A stretch of DNA of 64,000 bases, from assembly GCF_002127585.1 (NCBI RefSeq), contig NZ_NEGZ01000003.1, positions 195,162-259,161 of the forward strand, given 5' to 3'. The notes under the pieces were generated by a model. The model did no database searches, was not told where the DNA came from, and saw nothing but the letters and a program-made list of their open reading frames with translations. Shown here piece by piece: positions 9,970-20,026 of this stretch (position 1 is the stretch's first letter; each line of letters opens with the position of its first letter). The stretch is from Janthinobacterium sp. GW458P. Lineage in GTDB: Bacteria; Pseudomonadota; Gammaproteobacteria; Burkholderiales; Burkholderiaceae_D. The position numbers and the translations under genes are program-made.

Positions 9970-10725
9970 TTAAGAGCGGTTCACGGGAGTGACCGGATTG
10001 ACAGAGTGTATATCGATTCTGTCGCCGGCCAAACGAATTTGCGCGGGGCCGCGCGCCATTTCTGCAGGGAAACCATCTTCAAACGTGCGGTACACGCCGG
10101 CGATCGACACCAGTTCCGGTTCCATGGACAGCGCGAAGATGCGCGCCTGGGGATTGCCCGAGGCGCCGGCCAGCGCGCGGCCATACAGCGAGGAGTACAC
10201 GTGGATGCTGCCGTCGGCGATGATTTCGGCGCCATTGTTGACGACGGCCGTGATGATCAGGTCGCAGCCGCGCGCATAAATGCGCTGGCCGGCCCGCACG
10301 GGCGTGTCGACCACCATCACTTGCGCTTCGGCGCCCGACTGGGCGGCCGCCGTCGCGGCATCCCTGGGGCCATCCTTGGGCGGCGCATCATCGCGCGTCT
10401 TGCCGCTGTCGAGGCTCAGGCCCTGCGCCAGGATGGCGTCATGCATCTCGGCCGGCGCATTGCGCACGGCCACGGCATTCAAACGGTATTTTTTCAGCAG
10501 CGCCACCAGGCCGGCCCAGTCGACTGGCGTGCTGCCGGGCGGCAAGTCAGCCACGTCCAGCACGGCCAGGTCGTCCTCGAAAAAGTCCGCCACGCCTCCC
10601 GTCATGTCGCGCAAGGCGGCATCGAGTGCCTGCGTATCGGCGCTGTGGACAATGGCGGAGACGGCGACGACGGTGGAAATCTTGATTTCGATAGGCTTCT
10701 GCGACGGGCTTTTGGACATAAACAT
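9970..10725 (-). CDS. minC: Septum site-determining protein MinC
   Basis: MinC inhibits FtsZ assembly away from midcell. The 251-residue protein has the N-terminal FtsZ-inhibiting domain (about 10-105), a variable linker rich in Ala, Asp and Pro (about 108-135), and the right-handed beta-helix C-terminal domain that binds MinD (VRAGQRIYARG, HVYSSLYGRALAG). It is the first gene of minCDE. Two ATGs lie two codons apart at 10725 and 10719 and neither has a good ribosome site, so the start is uncertain by two residues. The 223 bases upstream hold the operon promoter region and the metE terminator. Confidence 0.95.
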   Translation of the reverse strand: MFMSKSPSQKPIEIKISTVVAVSAIVHSADTQALDAALRDMTGGVADFFEDDLAVLDVADLPPGSTPVDWAGLVALLKKYRLNAVAVRNAPAEMHDAILAQGLSLDSGKTRDDAPPKDGPRDAATAAAQSGAEAQVMVVDTPVRAGQRIYARGCDLIITAVVNNGAEIIADGSIHVYSSLYGRALAGASGNPQARIFALSMEPELVSIAGVYRTFEDGFPAEMARGPAQIRLAGDRIDIHSVNPVTPVNRS

Positions 10726-10865
10726 TTATCAAAGTGAAACTGCGGCAGGCCAGTTGTTCCGTACGGCAACATTGGGGAGCAGTAAATTTCTTGCATTCTA
10801 CTGCAAAAAAATCAGCGTCAGGGGCCTGAAGTGTGCTATTCCGCAGGGCAACAACGACTTCTTGT

Positions 10866-10908
10866 CAAAAAACAAGGGCGGCGCCCCGGAAAACCGTTGC
10901 GCCGCCCC
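10866..10908 (-). terminator. Likely rho-independent terminator of metE
   Basis: On the minus strand the arms GGCGGCGC and GCGCCGCC form a strong stem, followed by TTGTTTTTT. It lies about 40 bases after the metE stop and has the orientation and T tract of an intrinsic terminator. Confidence 0.75.
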
Positions 10909-10948
10909 GAACGCAGCCGCCCATGCGCCCTGACGGCGTTGTCCTGGA

Positions 10949-13279
10949 TCAAGCCGCGCGCATCTGGCGCGCCGCCTCCACCATATTGCGCAAGGCAGCC
11001 TCCGTTTCCGCCCAGCCCCGCGTCTTCAAGCCGCAGTCCGGATTCACCCATAAATTGGCCGGGGGAATCACCGTACTGGCCTTTTGCAGCAATTTCACCA
11101 TGTCGGCGGTCGCGGGGATGCGCGGCGAGTGGATGTCGTACACGCCGGGGCCGATCTCGTTCGGGTACTGGAAGGCGCCAAAGCCGGCCAGCAGCTGCAT
11201 GTCCGAGCGGCTCGTCTCCAACGTGATGACGTCGGCATCCATGGCGGCGATCTGCGGCAGGATGTCGTTGAACTCGGCGTAGCACATGTGCGTGTGGATC
11301 TGCGTCGCGTCCTGCGCCACGCTGGCGGCGATGCGGAAGGCGCGCGTGGCCCAGGCCAGGTAGGCATCCCACTGGCCGCGGCGCAGCGGCAAGCCTTCGC
11401 GGATGGCCGGCTCGTCGATCTGGATGATGCCGATGCCGGCCGTTTCCAGGTCTTGCACTTCGTCGCGGATGGCCAGGGCGATCTGCAGCGCCGTCGTGGC
11501 GCGCGGCTGGTCGTCGCGCACGAACGACCATTGCAGGATGGTGACGGGGCCCGTCAGCATGCCCTTCATGGGTTTGTGCGTCAGGCTTTGCGCATGCACG
11601 GTCCATGCGACGGTCATGGCGGCCGGGCGCTGCACGTCGCCGTAGATGACGGGCGGCTTGACGCAGCGCGAGCCGTACGATTGCACCCAGCCGTGGCGGG
11701 TCGACACGCAGCCGTCGAGCTGTTCGCCGAAGTATTCGACCATGTCGTTGCGCTCCGCTTCGCCATGCACGAGCACGTCCAGGCCCAGCGCTTCCTGGCG
11801 CTCCACGGCATGGGCGATTTCCGCGCGCATCTGCCGTTGGTACTCGGCCGCCGGCAAGTCGCCCCGGTGATGGCTGGCGCGGGCGGCGCGGATGGCCGGC
11901 GTTTGCGGGAAGGAGCCGATGGTCGTCGTGGGGAAGTGGGGCAGCTGCAAACGCGCGTGCTGCACGGCCTGGCGCAGCGGGAAGCCGGAATCGCGGCGGT
12001 CGGCCGTGGGCGACAGCGCCTGCAGGCGCTGCGCGACCGGCGCCCGGTGGACGCGGGGGCTGGCGCGGCGTCCGGCGATGGCCCGGCGGGAAACGGCCAA
12101 TGCGGCCAGCGCGGCGTCGTCGGGATGGCCGGCCAGCACATCCTTCAGCAGCGCAAGTTCCGCGAGTTTTTCCGTGGCGAACGCCAGCCAGCTCTTGATG
12201 TCGCCATCGAGGTCCGTTTCCGCCTCCAGGCTGAACGGCACATGCAGCAGCGAGCACGACGGCGCCAGCCACAGCTGGCCATTGCGCCTGGCCGCCAGCG
12301 GCCGCAGCACGGCCAGGGCCGCGTCGAGGTCGGTGCGCCAGATATTGCGGCCATCGACGATGCCGATCGACAAGACTTTATGCGCGGGCAGCCAGTCCGT
12401 GACGCTGATCAGTTCATGCGGCGCGCGGATGCCGTCCACGTGCAGGCCGGCCACGGGCAGGCGGCAGGTCAGGCTGAGGTTTTCTTCCAGCGGTGAAAAA
12501 TACGTGGCCAGCAGGATATTGATACCCACCTGGTTCAGCTGCCAGTACGTGCTTTCGAAGGCGCTGCGCCACGCGTTGGGCAGGTCCAGGCCGAGGATGG
12601 GTTCGTCGAGCTGGACCCAGGCCACGCCCTGCCGCTTGAGGCGGTCGAGCAGGGCGCCGTAGACGGGCAGCAACTGTTCCAGCAGGGCCAGGCGGTGGAA
12701 TTCCGACCCGCCCGCGGTCTTTTCCTTGCCCAGCCACAGGAAGGTGAGGGGGCCGATCAGGGCCGCCTTGACCTCGTGGCCCAGTGCCTGCGCCTCGGCC
12801 ACTTCGTCGAACAGGCGTTCGCAGGCCAGCGAAAACCGCGTCAGCGGTGAAAATTCCGGCACCAGGTAATGGTAATTCGTGTCAAACCACTTGCTCATTT
12901 CCAGCGCGTGGCCGCTGGCGTCGTGTGCATGGCGGCCGTGGCAGCAGCCGGCGTGGTCCGCGTCGCTGCCGGCGCCGCGCGCCATCGTGAAATAGCGCGA
13001 CAGCGGCGATTGCGCCGCGTCGAAGCCGAAACGGGCCGGTTCGCAGCCGAGCAGCTGGATATGGCTGGCCACCTGGTCGTAGAAGGCGAAGTCGCCCACG
13101 GTGACGCAGGCCAGGCCGGCGTCCCTTTGCTGCGCCCAGTGGCGCGCGCGCAATTGCTGGCCGACCGCTTCCAGGGCTGCCTCGGAGACGTCCCCGCGCC
13201 AGTGGCTTTCCAGTGCCGATTTCAGTTCACGCGCGGCGCCGATACGGGGAAAGCCAAGGATGTGGGTGCGAATGGTCAT
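10949..13279 (-). CDS. metE: Cobalamin-independent methionine synthase
   Basis: MetE transfers the methyl group of 5-methyltetrahydropteroyltri-glutamate to homocysteine, the last step of methionine synthesis. The 776-residue protein has both barrel domains. The start matches the family ([14 protein letters not shown]). Zinc ligands are visible in the C-terminal half as His and Cys in [10 protein letters not shown], the Glu of ITLETSRSD and Cys in [12 protein letters not shown]. The second barrel opens with [10 protein letters not shown]. An odd stretch around residues 106-124 carries five His and two Cys next to the [13 protein letters not shown] motif. It is divergent from its activator gene metR. 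Confidence 0.97.
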   Translation of the reverse strand: MTIRTHILGFPRIGAARELKSALESHWRGDVSEAALEAVGQQLRARHWAQQRDAGLACVTVGDFAFYDQVASHIQLLGCEPARFGFDAAQSPLSRYFTMARGAGSDADHAGCCHGRHAHDASGHALEMSKWFDTNYHYLVPEFSPLTRFSLACERLFDEVAEAQALGHEVKAALIGPLTFLWLGKEKTAGGSEFHRLALLEQLLPVYGALLDRLKRQGVAWVQLDEPILGLDLPNAWRSAFESTYWQLNQVGINILLATYFSPLEENLSLTCRLPVAGLHVDGIRAPHELISVTDWLPAHKVLSIGIVDGRNIWRTDLDAALAVLRPLAARRNGQLWLAPSCSLLHVPFSLEAETDLDGDIKSWLAFATEKLAELALLKDVLAGHPDDAALAALAVSRRAIAGRRASPRVHRAPVAQRLQALSPTADRRDSGFPLRQAVQHARLQLPHFPTTTIGSFPQTPAIRAARASHHRGDLPAAEYQRQMRAEIAHAVERQEALGLDVLVHGEAERNDMVEYFGEQLDGCVSTRHGWVQSYGSRCVKPPVIYGDVQRPAAMTVAWTVHAQSLTHKPMKGMLTGPVTILQWSFVRDDQPRATTALQIALAIRDEVQDLETAGIGIIQIDEPAIREGLPLRRGQWDAYLAWATRAFRIAASVAQDATQIHTHMCYAEFNDILPQIAAMDADVITLETSRSDMQLLAGFGAFQYPNEIGPGVYDIHSPRIPATADMVKLLQKASTVIPPANLWVNPDCGLKTRGWAETEAALRNMVEAARQMRAA

Positions 13280-13363
13280 GATGTCATCGAGATTTAATGT
13301 GAATGCGCTAGAGTGTGCGGCAACTTGGTCTATAATCAAAACGAAACATTTTGCCGAATAACA

Positions 13364-13376
13364 TGAAAATAATTCA
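13364..13376. promoter_or_regulatory. MetR binding site
   Basis: TGAAAATAATTCA matches the MetR consensus TGAA-N5-TTCA exactly, including the central T of the stricter form TGAANNTNNTTCA. It lies between divergent metE and metR, 84 bases before the metE start and 21 before the metR start, so it could serve activation of metE and autocontrol of metR. Confidence 0.8.
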
Positions 13377-13397
13377 CGCACAGAGCCTGTTTCCCCG

Positions 13398-14306
13398 ATG
13401 CTAGAAATCCGCCACCTGCGCACCCTGAGTGCCCTGCGTTCGTCCGGCAGCCTGGTGCGCGCCGCGCAACTGCTCAATCTGACCCAGTCGGCGCTGTCGC
13501 ACCAGATCCGTTTGCTCGAAGAGCGCTATAACGCGCCCCTGTTCGAGCGCAAGTCGATGCCGATCGCGTTTACGGCCACCGGCAGCCGCCTGCTGGAGCT
13601 GGCCGACAAGCTGCTGCCCGAGATCGAGCTGGCCGAGCGCGACGTGGCGCGTTTGTCGCAGGGCGACAAGGGGCAGCTGCGCGTGGCGCTTGAATGCCAT
13701 ACGTGTTTCGACTGGCTCATGCCCGTGATGGATGCGTTCCGCCAGCGCTGGCCGGAAGTGGAAATCGACCTGGTGTCGGGCTTTCACAGCGAACCGGCGG
13801 ACTTGCTGCGTTCGGGCGAGGCCGATCTCGTCATCGGCTCGCCGTACGGTCCCGATTTCACCGTGTTTCCCCTGTTCCGCTTTGAAATGCTGGTGGTGAT
13901 GGCGCAAAAACACCGGCTGCAGGCGCAGCGCCGGCTTGTGGCGGCCGACTTTACGGGCGAGACTTTGATTACCTATCCGGTGCCGGAAGAGCGCATCGAT
14001 TTGATCCGCGAAGTGCTGAAGCCGGCCGGCATCGCCTTTGAACGGCGCACGGCCGAACTGACGGTGGCCGTGCTGCAGCTGGTGGCGAGCCGGCGCGGCA
14101 TCGCCGCCTTGCCGAACTGGGCCATCAAGAATTACGTCGACTACGATTATGTGGTGGCGCGCCCCGTCGGCGAGCACGGCCTGTGGAGCGACCTGTACGT
14201 GTCCGTGCCCGAGCCGTTGCGGGACAAGGCCTATGTGCGCGACTTCGTCAGCGTGATACGGGAACAGTGCGCTGCTACGCTGGACGGTATCAAGTTGTTG
14301 TCCTGA
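13398..14306 (+). CDS. metR: LysR-type activator of methionine synthesis
   Basis: A 302-residue LysR-family regulator with an N-terminal winged helix (about 1-60, [17 protein letters not shown]) and a periplasmic-binding-like effector domain. MetR activates metE and other methionine genes with homocysteine as co-inducer. The assignment rests on the divergent metE gene and the consensus MetR box between them as well as on overall family features (for example [13 protein letters not shown] after the linker). Co-inducer sensing here is known for the family and not shown by this sequence. Confidence 0.93.
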   Translation: MLEIRHLRTLSALRSSGSLVRAAQLLNLTQSALSHQIRLLEERYNAPLFERKSMPIAFTATGSRLLELADKLLPEIELAERDVARLSQGDKGQLRVALECHTCFDWLMPVMDAFRQRWPEVEIDLVSGFHSEPADLLRSGEADLVIGSPYGPDFTVFPLFRFEMLVVMAQKHRLQAQRRLVAADFTGETLITYPVPEERIDLIREVLKPAGIAFERRTAELTVAVLQLVASRRGIAALPNWAIKNYVDYDYVVARPVGEHGLWSDLYVSVPEPLRDKAYVRDFVSVIREQCAATLDGIKLLS

Positions 14307-14435
14307 TCAACGTTGAGTTGGAAACAAACCAACAGCAAAGCTTGATAAATATCAAGGTTCAGCAATGAACCACCGCTTACAGTTGAGTACTGTGCGGCGC
14401 AACATGGCGCCGCCTACTCTTTGGGGAGGAACGAC

Positions 14436-14921
14436 ATGTTTTCATTTTCCGAGCAATGGGCACTGGCCGGCAAGGCCGTGGCGGAAGCACAATTGATCGC
14501 GGCGCAAGCGTATGCCCGGGCCGCCGTCGACAGCGGTGCCAGCGTACTGGACTTGCAGATCGATGCGGCGCGCACGGCGCTGGCTGCCGCTACGGTAGCG
14601 GGCAATCAGCTGTTGTCCGTGAAGGACCCGCAAGCGCTGCTGCAACTGTCGCGCGCGCAGTCGCAGCTGGCCATCGAACGCATCGGTGCATATGGCCGCC
14701 AGGCAAAGGATGTTGCTCAGGAAACCCAGGAGAAATTCGATACGGTGACAAAGGGTGAGTTTGCTGCATCGCGTCAAAAATTTGGCGAGCTGTTGCAGGT
14801 GGTAAAGCAAACACCCGTACCCCTGATTATTCCCTTCAATAATTTTCTAAAAACCACTTTCGGCGGCGCCGATGAAGGGTATGATAAAAATAAAAACACG
14901 CGCCCTGCACGCCGGGCGTAA
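14436..14921 (+). CDS. Phasin family protein
   Basis: A 161-residue, Ala- and Gln-rich amphipathic helical protein starting MFSFSEQW, with the phasin pattern of long helices (residues about 10-125) and a phenylalanine/proline stretch PVPLIIPFNNF near the end. Phasins coat polyhydroxyalkanoate granules in the cytoplasm. A strong GGGGAGG ribosome site lies seven bases before this ATG. phaA and phaB follow on the same strand, which supports a role in PHB storage. The tail after residue 140 is charged and basic (Lys/Arg-rich). Confidence 0.85.
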   Translation: MFSFSEQWALAGKAVAEAQLIAAQAYARAAVDSGASVLDLQIDAARTALAAATVAGNQLLSVKDPQALLQLSRAQSQLAIERIGAYGRQAKDVAQETQEKFDTVTKGEFAASRQKFGELLQVVKQTPVPLIIPFNNFLKTTFGGADEGYDKNKNTRPARRA

Positions 14922-15124
14922 GCGTATTGCAGCCCGGCAGCGGCTATCCGCCGCGCCAGGCCGCCCGCCGCCACCGCAAGCAGGCTGACGCCGCCGCCTG
15001 CGGTGTGGCGCTGGAACTGCGGCGCATGCCGCGCTAGAATGAAACACAGCCCGTCTTCCCGGATTCACTGGATTCTATTCGTACCTTGACCTTGGCCCTC
15101 GTGGCCTGCATATCGGAGAAATAA

Positions 15125-16303
15125 ATGGATGATGTCGTAATCGTGGCCGCCGGCCGTACCGCAGTCGGCAAATTCGGTGGCAGTCTGGCCAAGATTCCTG
15201 CGTCCGAACTGGGCGCGCACGTAATCAAGGGCTTGCTGGCACAAACCGGCATCGACCCCAACCTGATCGGCGAAGCCATCCTGGGCCAGGTGCTGACGGC
15301 CGCCGTCGGCCAGAACGCCGCGCGCCAGGCCGTCATCAAGGCCGGCTTGCCGAGCAGCATACCCGCCTTCACCATCAACAAGGTGTGCGGCAGCGGCCTG
15401 AAGGCCACGCACCTGGCGGCGCAGGCGATCAAGTGCGGCGACGCCAACATCATCATCGCCGGCGGCCAGGAAAACATGAGCGCTTCGCCGCACGCGATGA
15501 ACGGTTCGCGCGACGGCTTCCGCATGGGCGACTTCAAGATGATCGACACCATGATCGTCGACGGCCTGTGGGACGTGTACAACCAGTACCACATGGGCAT
15601 CACGGCGGAAAACGTCGCCAAGAAATACGAAGTGACGCGCGCCGAGCAGGATGAATTCGCGCTGCAGTCGCAGCTGAAGGCGGAAGCGGCGCAAAAAGCG
15701 GGCAAGTTCAAGGATGAAATCCTGCCGCTGGAAATCGCCAACAAAAAAGGCACGGTCGTCTTCGACAGCGACGAATATATCAAGCCCGGTTCGACCCTGG
15801 AATCGCTGGCCGGCCTGCGTCCCGCGTTCGCCAAGGACGGCACCGTCACGGCCGGCAATGCCTCGGGCCTGAACGACGGCGCCGCCGCCGTCATCATGAT
15901 GTCCGCCTCGCAAGCGAAGGAACTGGGCTTGAAGCCGCTGGCGCGCATCAAGGCCTACGCCTCGTCGGGCCTGGACCCTGCCGTCATGGGCATGGGCCCC
16001 GTTTCGGCCTCGCGTCTGTGCCTGAAGAAGGCCGGCTGGACGCATGAAGAACTGGACTTGATGGAGATCAATGAAGCGTTTGCGGCGCAGGCGATCGCCG
16101 TCAACAAGGAAATGGGCTGGGATACCAGCAAGATCAACGTGAACGGCGGCGCGATTGCCATCGGCCACCCGATCGGCGCCTCGGGCGCGCGCATCCTGGT
16201 CACCCTGATCCACGAAATGATACGCCGCGACGCCAAGAAAGGCCTGGCCGCATTGTGCATCGGCGGCGGCATGGGCGTCGCTTTAGCGATCGAGCGGGAT
16301 TAA
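15125..16303 (+). CDS. phaA: Acetyl-CoA C-acetyltransferase (beta-ketothiolase)
   Basis: The 392-residue thiolase condenses two acetyl-CoA to acetoacetyl-CoA, the first step of polyhydroxybutyrate synthesis. All catalytic residues sit at the family positions: Cys88 in [10 protein letters not shown], His348 in [10 protein letters not shown] and Cys378 in LCIGGGMG. Length (392) fits biosynthetic thiolases such as PhaA. The neighbour downstream is phaB, 141 bases away, and a phasin lies upstream. The 203 bases between the phasin and phaA show no further gene. A role in fatty-acid breakdown instead is possible but the context favours PHB. Confidence 0.94.
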   Translation: MDDVVIVAAGRTAVGKFGGSLAKIPASELGAHVIKGLLAQTGIDPNLIGEAILGQVLTAAVGQNAARQAVIKAGLPSSIPAFTINKVCGSGLKATHLAAQAIKCGDANIIIAGGQENMSASPHAMNGSRDGFRMGDFKMIDTMIVDGLWDVYNQYHMGITAENVAKKYEVTRAEQDEFALQSQLKAEAAQKAGKFKDEILPLEIANKKGTVVFDSDEYIKPGSTLESLAGLRPAFAKDGTVTAGNASGLNDGAAAVIMMSASQAKELGLKPLARIKAYASSGLDPAVMGMGPVSASRLCLKKAGWTHEELDLMEINEAFAAQAIAVNKEMGWDTSKINVNGGAIAIGHPIGASGARILVTLIHEMIRRDAKKGLAALCIGGGMGVALAIERD

Positions 16304-16444
16304 GCGCTAGCACGAACCCAGGCTGTTGCGCGTACCGCGCGGCGGCCTGGTTCGATGCGGTACGCCGCCGTCATGCGGCGTTTTTGGATTGTTTTATCTA
16401 AATAATTAACTTTTTAGCAACAATACGACACTGAGGGGATGAAA

Positions 16445-17185
16445 ATGGCAAGAGTTGCATTGGTAACTGGTGGCATGGGCGGTCTGGGCGAAGCGGTGTG
16501 TTTCAAGCTGGCGGCGCTTGGCTATCGCGTGGTGACGACCTATTCCCCGGGCAATCCGAAGGTCGCTGACTGGCTGGCGACGACCAAGGACATGGGCTAT
16601 GACTTCAAGGCCTATCCTTGCGACGTGGCCGACTACGATTCGGCCGCCGCCTGCGTGGCGGCCGTGGAAAAGGATATCGGTCCCGTCGACGTGCTGGTGA
16701 ATAACGCCGGCATCACGCGCGACATGACGTTCAAGAAGATGGACAAGACCAACTGGGACGCCGTGATGAGCACCAACCTCGATTCCGTCTTCAACATGAC
16801 CAAGCCCGTCTGCGACGGCATGGTGGAGCGCGGCTGGGGCCGCATCATCAATATCTCGTCCGTGAACGGCCAGAAGGGCGCGTTCGGCCAGACCAACTAT
16901 TCGGCCGCGAAAGCGGGCATGCACGGCTTCACCAAGTCGCTGGCGCTGGAAGTGGCGCGCAAGAACGTCACCGTCAACACCATCTCGCCCGGCTACATCG
17001 GCACCAAGATGGTCATGGCGATTCCGCAGGAAGTGCTCGACAGCAAAATCATCCCGCAAATTCCGATGGCGCGCCTGGGCAAGCCGGAAGAAGTGGCCGG
17101 CCTGGTGGCCTACCTGGCTTCCGACGAGGCAGCGTTCGTCACGGGCGCCAACATCTCGATCAACGGCGGCCAGCACATGTCGTAA
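16445..17185 (+). CDS. phaB: Acetoacetyl-CoA reductase
   Basis: An SDR enzyme that reduces acetoacetyl-CoA to (R)-3-hydroxybutyryl-CoA with NADPH for PHB synthesis. The cofactor loop TGGMGGLG is at the N terminus, the structural NNAG motif follows, and the catalytic Ser-Tyr-Lys set lies in ISSVNGQ...YSAAK. I chose the second ATG (16445): the GAGGGG ribosome site is spaced correctly for it and the product is then 246 residues, the usual PhaB length. The first ATG (16439) abuts the ribosome site. A terminator follows the gene. PHB synthase is not in this window. Confidence 0.94.
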   Translation: MARVALVTGGMGGLGEAVCFKLAALGYRVVTTYSPGNPKVADWLATTKDMGYDFKAYPCDVADYDSAAACVAAVEKDIGPVDVLVNNAGITRDMTFKKMDKTNWDAVMSTNLDSVFNMTKPVCDGMVERGWGRIINISSVNGQKGAFGQTNYSAAKAGMHGFTKSLALEVARKNVTVNTISPGYIGTKMVMAIPQEVLDSKIIPQIPMARLGKPEEVAGLVAYLASDEAAFVTGANISINGGQHMS

Positions 17186-17203
17186 GCGGTATTGCGGTAA
17201 AGC

Positions 17204-17230
17204 AAAAAGACAGCTGCGGCTGTCTTTTTT
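17204..17230 (+). terminator. Rho-independent terminator after phaB
   Basis: AAAAAGACAGC and GCTGTCTTTTTT pair around a TGCG loop, 19 bases after the phaB stop. It closes the phaA-phaB unit. Confidence 0.9.
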
Positions 17231-17303
17231 TATGCTTGCCAGCAAAACAAGGAGATCGCCGGATTTGCCTTAGAATCATTATTTCTTTACTGCATCATCC
17301 GCC

Positions 17304-18740
17304 ATGACCCTTGTTCCCGCCTTGCGCCGCGCCAGCGTGCTTGCCTTCCTTTTCCTGGGCGCCAGCGCGGCCCAGGCCAGCGTCGCGTTCCACGTCACGG
17401 TGACTACCGAGCGCGTCAACAAGCCCGGCGTGAAAACCAGCCTGCCCGCGCGCGAAACGCAGGACAGCGATGTGGTGCTGGGCGAACATTTCATTAGCGT
17501 CCGCGACGGCCACACCTTGTCCGTGCTCGATTTTGCCACGCGCCGCCGCTACATGATCGATACGGCGGCGTCCACCTACGACACGTATTCGCTGTTCGAC
17601 GTGGCGGGTTCGCGCGCCGCTGAGCTGGGCCACCGGCAAGGGATCGCCGGCATGTTGAAGGTGAGCGGCCTTGAGCAGCACGCAACGCCGCCCGTGTATG
17701 AGGAGCAAGCTTTGTCGGTGCTGGACAACAAGCGGCGTGGACCCTTGCTGCCACAAGTGCTCGACGGCGCCGTACTGTGGTCGCTCGACGGGCAGCCCCT
17801 GCTGCGCCTGGAGATTGCTGGAAGCCCCGTCAGCGGCGACGAGGCAGACGCGTTTGCCCAGTGGTTGCGCTACACCTGGGGCGGCCACCCGGCAGTGCTG
17901 AAGATGCTGGCCGACGGCAAGCGCATACCCGCCGCATTCACCTTGCATCATCAGCAGATTGCCGGCAAAGTCGCGCGCCATTTCCGCATCAGCGCCATGA
18001 CGGCGGGCGCACCGGCCACCTATGCCTTGTCCGCGTACCGGCCCCGCCCGCTGGCGGCCGATGCGCCCGTACTCGAACGCGTACTGGCGCAGGCGGCGCT
18101 GCTGCCGCCGCTGGAACCCGGGGCGCATCCGGCGCTGCGGGCCGAAGCGGAAAAGCTGTTTGCCGCAGACCAGCCCTTCGAGGCTTTCTTGACCATGCTG
18201 GAAGACCATTTTTCCACGGGGGCGCTGGTGGAAAAGCTCACGCCGCAGCAGCAGCTGGCCATGCAGGCGTGCCAGCCCATCCATGACTTGACGCGGGCAC
18301 TGCTGGCCAAGGACAAGGAAGGCATGCAGGCCGCGCTGGCCACCGTGCAGGGTTTGCGCCAGCAATATGGACTGGCCCAGCCCGTGCTGGCTTTGTTCGA
18401 GGGAACTCTGCGCGCCAGGCTGGGGCAACGGCAGGCAGCGATGGCCTTGTATCTGCAAGTACTGCAGGCCAGGCCGCAGATGGCAGCCGCGTACCAGGAC
18501 CTGGGCGACGCGCTCTACGCGCAATTCGATGCGCCGAACGCCTGGCGCAGCTGGGATGCGGGCCGGGCGCTGGCGCCCGGCTTGCGGCAATTTCGCAAAG
18601 TTAACGACCTGGAGCGGGACTTGCTGCGGGATTACCCCGCTTTTTTTGACGGCGGGGCGCCGCTGCCGCTGAAGGATCAGCCCAGCACCAGCCGTCCCGC
18701 CAGCAGCACGAAGACGGTCGGCAGCACGAACTTGCCGTAA
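17304..18740 (+). CDS. Exported protein with TPR-like C-terminal half, unknown function
   Basis: A 478-residue protein with a signal peptide (RRASVLAFLFLGASAAQAS). The N-terminal half (about 25-240) is beta-rich and unrecognised. The C-terminal half (about 270-450) is helical with TPR-like pairs such as ALFEGTLRARLGQRQAAMALYLQVL and AAAYQDLGDALY. A periplasmic scaffold or a protein for handling a partner is plausible, but no function can be assigned. Its last 64 bases overlap the end of the convergent LysE-family gene, so the real C-terminal tail (Ser/Thr-rich) may be poorly conserved. Confidence 0.7.
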   Translation: MTLVPALRRASVLAFLFLGASAAQASVAFHVTVTTERVNKPGVKTSLPARETQDSDVVLGEHFISVRDGHTLSVLDFATRRRYMIDTAASTYDTYSLFDVAGSRAAELGHRQGIAGMLKVSGLEQHATPPVYEEQALSVLDNKRRGPLLPQVLDGAVLWSLDGQPLLRLEIAGSPVSGDEADAFAQWLRYTWGGHPAVLKMLADGKRIPAAFTLHHQQIAGKVARHFRISAMTAGAPATYALSAYRPRPLAADAPVLERVLAQAALLPPLEPGAHPALRAEAEKLFAADQPFEAFLTMLEDHFSTGALVEKLTPQQQLAMQACQPIHDLTRALLAKDKEGMQAALATVQGLRQQYGLAQPVLALFEGTLRARLGQRQAAMALYLQVLQARPQMAAAYQDLGDALYAQFDAPNAWRSWDAGRALAPGLRQFRKVNDLERDLLRDYPAFFDGGAPLPLKDQPSTSRPASSTKTVGSTNLP

Positions 18741-19297
18741 GGCGAGGGCTTGCCGCGCAGGCGGCGCGCCAGGCGCGCGGCCAGCACGGCGTACAGGGCG
18801 TCGAACAGCAGGCCCACCAGCACCAGGATGGCGCCCAGGCGCAGGTATTGCAGGCCGACGCCGTCGCTGCCGGCGACGAATTGCGGCAGGAACATGCTGC
18901 AAAACAGCAAGGCTTTCGGATTGAGCAGATTCGTCAGGAAACCGCGCACGAGGCTGGCGCCGGCGCCGTGCGCCGTGGCGGGCGCGGCATCTTCCCGCGC
19001 CGTGCTGTTCGACAGGGCCGACTGCAGCAGGCGCAGCGCCAGGTACAGCAGGTAGGCGGCGCCCGCCCATTTCACCCATTGCAGGGCTTGCGGATGCGTC
19101 ACCATCAGCGCCGCCAGGCCCGCGCCCGACAGTGCCACATGCACGGCGCGCGCGCCGGCGATGCCCAGCGCCGTCACCAGCGCCGTGGCCACGCCGCGCG
19201 CGGCGCCCGTCGCCAGCACCAGCGCCATGTCGGGGCCCGGCAATAAAAAGGCGCCGGCCAGTGCCAGCAGGTACATCAGGAAGGTAGAATCGGACAT
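18677..19297 (-). CDS. LysE/RhtB family amino-acid exporter
   Basis: A 206-residue inner-membrane protein with about six hydrophobic segments and the family signature LLPGPDMALVLATGAARG near residue 19, followed by GIAGARAVHVALSGAGLAAL and later GFLTNLLNPKALLF. LysE/RhtB proteins export amino acids or their derivatives. The gene is divergent from an Lrp-family regulator 164 bases away, a pairing seen often for such exporters, which suggests amino-acid-responsive control. The substrate cannot be read from the sequence. Confidence 0.88.
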   Translation of the reverse strand: MSDSTFLMYLLALAGAFLLPGPDMALVLATGAARGVATALVTALGIAGARAVHVALSGAGLAALMVTHPQALQWVKWAGAAYLLYLALRLLQSALSNSTAREDAAPATAHGAGASLVRGFLTNLLNPKALLFCSMFLPQFVAGSDGVGLQYLRLGAILVLVGLLFDALYAVLAARLARRLRGKPSPYGKFVLPTVFVLLAGRLVLG

Positions 19298-19461
19298 GGC
19301 GCGGCTTGGTCACAGGCAAAAGTAAGGGCGGGAGCAACGGCAGCTTGCCGCCTGCTCGCCGGACTCCATTATCTTCTTGCTGTGATGAAATGTGCTTGCT
19401 TTTCCTGCCCGCCATGCCCTAGTATTCGGGTAGATTCCACTCCCGCAGCGATAATAATTAG

Positions 19462-19944
19462 ATGAAAATTTCAGAAGTTAGCCTTGACGCCACCGATTTG
19501 CAGATTCTGCGCCTGTTGCAGGATGAAGGACGGCTGTCCAACGCGCGCCTGGCCGAGCGCTTGAAACTGAGCGAAACGCCCGTCTGGCGCCGCCTGCGCC
19601 GCCTGGAAGACGAGGGTTTTATTACCGGCTACCAGGCTTTGCTCAACCGCAAGAAGCTGGGCATCGGCCTGGTGGCGTTCGTGCGCGTGGTGTTTGCCAA
19701 CCATGGCGGCGAGCAGCCGTCGCAGTTCGAGCAAGCCATCGCGACGATACCCGAGATCTTGTCCTGCCACAATGTGGCGGGCGAAGCCGATTATTTCCTG
19801 CAAGTGGTGGCGCGCGACCTGGAAGCGTACGGCGAATTCGTCTCGACCGTGCTGCGCCGCCTGCCGGGCGTGGCGGAAATCCAGTCCAGCCTGTCCATGC
19901 GCGAAATCAAGTCGTCGAACCGCCTGCCCTTGCCGCTGGCCTGA
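19462..19944 (+). CDS. Lrp/AsnC family transcriptional regulator
   Basis: A 160-residue regulator with an N-terminal helix-turn-helix (about 10-60, TDLQILRLLQDEGRLSNARLAERL and WRRLRRLEDEGFITGY) and a C-terminal RAM/AsnC effector domain (about 75-150). It probably binds an amino acid and controls the divergent LysE-type exporter; this is inferred from position. It is not the global Lrp itself with any certainty. The ATG at 19462 gives a normal-length protein. Confidence 0.9.
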   Translation: MKISEVSLDATDLQILRLLQDEGRLSNARLAERLKLSETPVWRRLRRLEDEGFITGYQALLNRKKLGIGLVAFVRVVFANHGGEQPSQFEQAIATIPEILSCHNVAGEADYFLQVVARDLEAYGEFVSTVLRRLPGVAEIQSSLSMREIKSSNRLPLPLA

Positions 19945-20026
19945 GCCACCGGGGCCGCACTATAATTGGACCGGTTGCCAGCAATTGTGCCTGGCAGCCT
20001 GACCGCCATTCCAAGGACCGCTCGCC

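Noticed and set aside
13280..13397. Riboswitch (cobalamin or SAM) upstream of metE
   Set aside because: The gap is only 118 bases and shows a MetR box but no recognisable riboswitch core.
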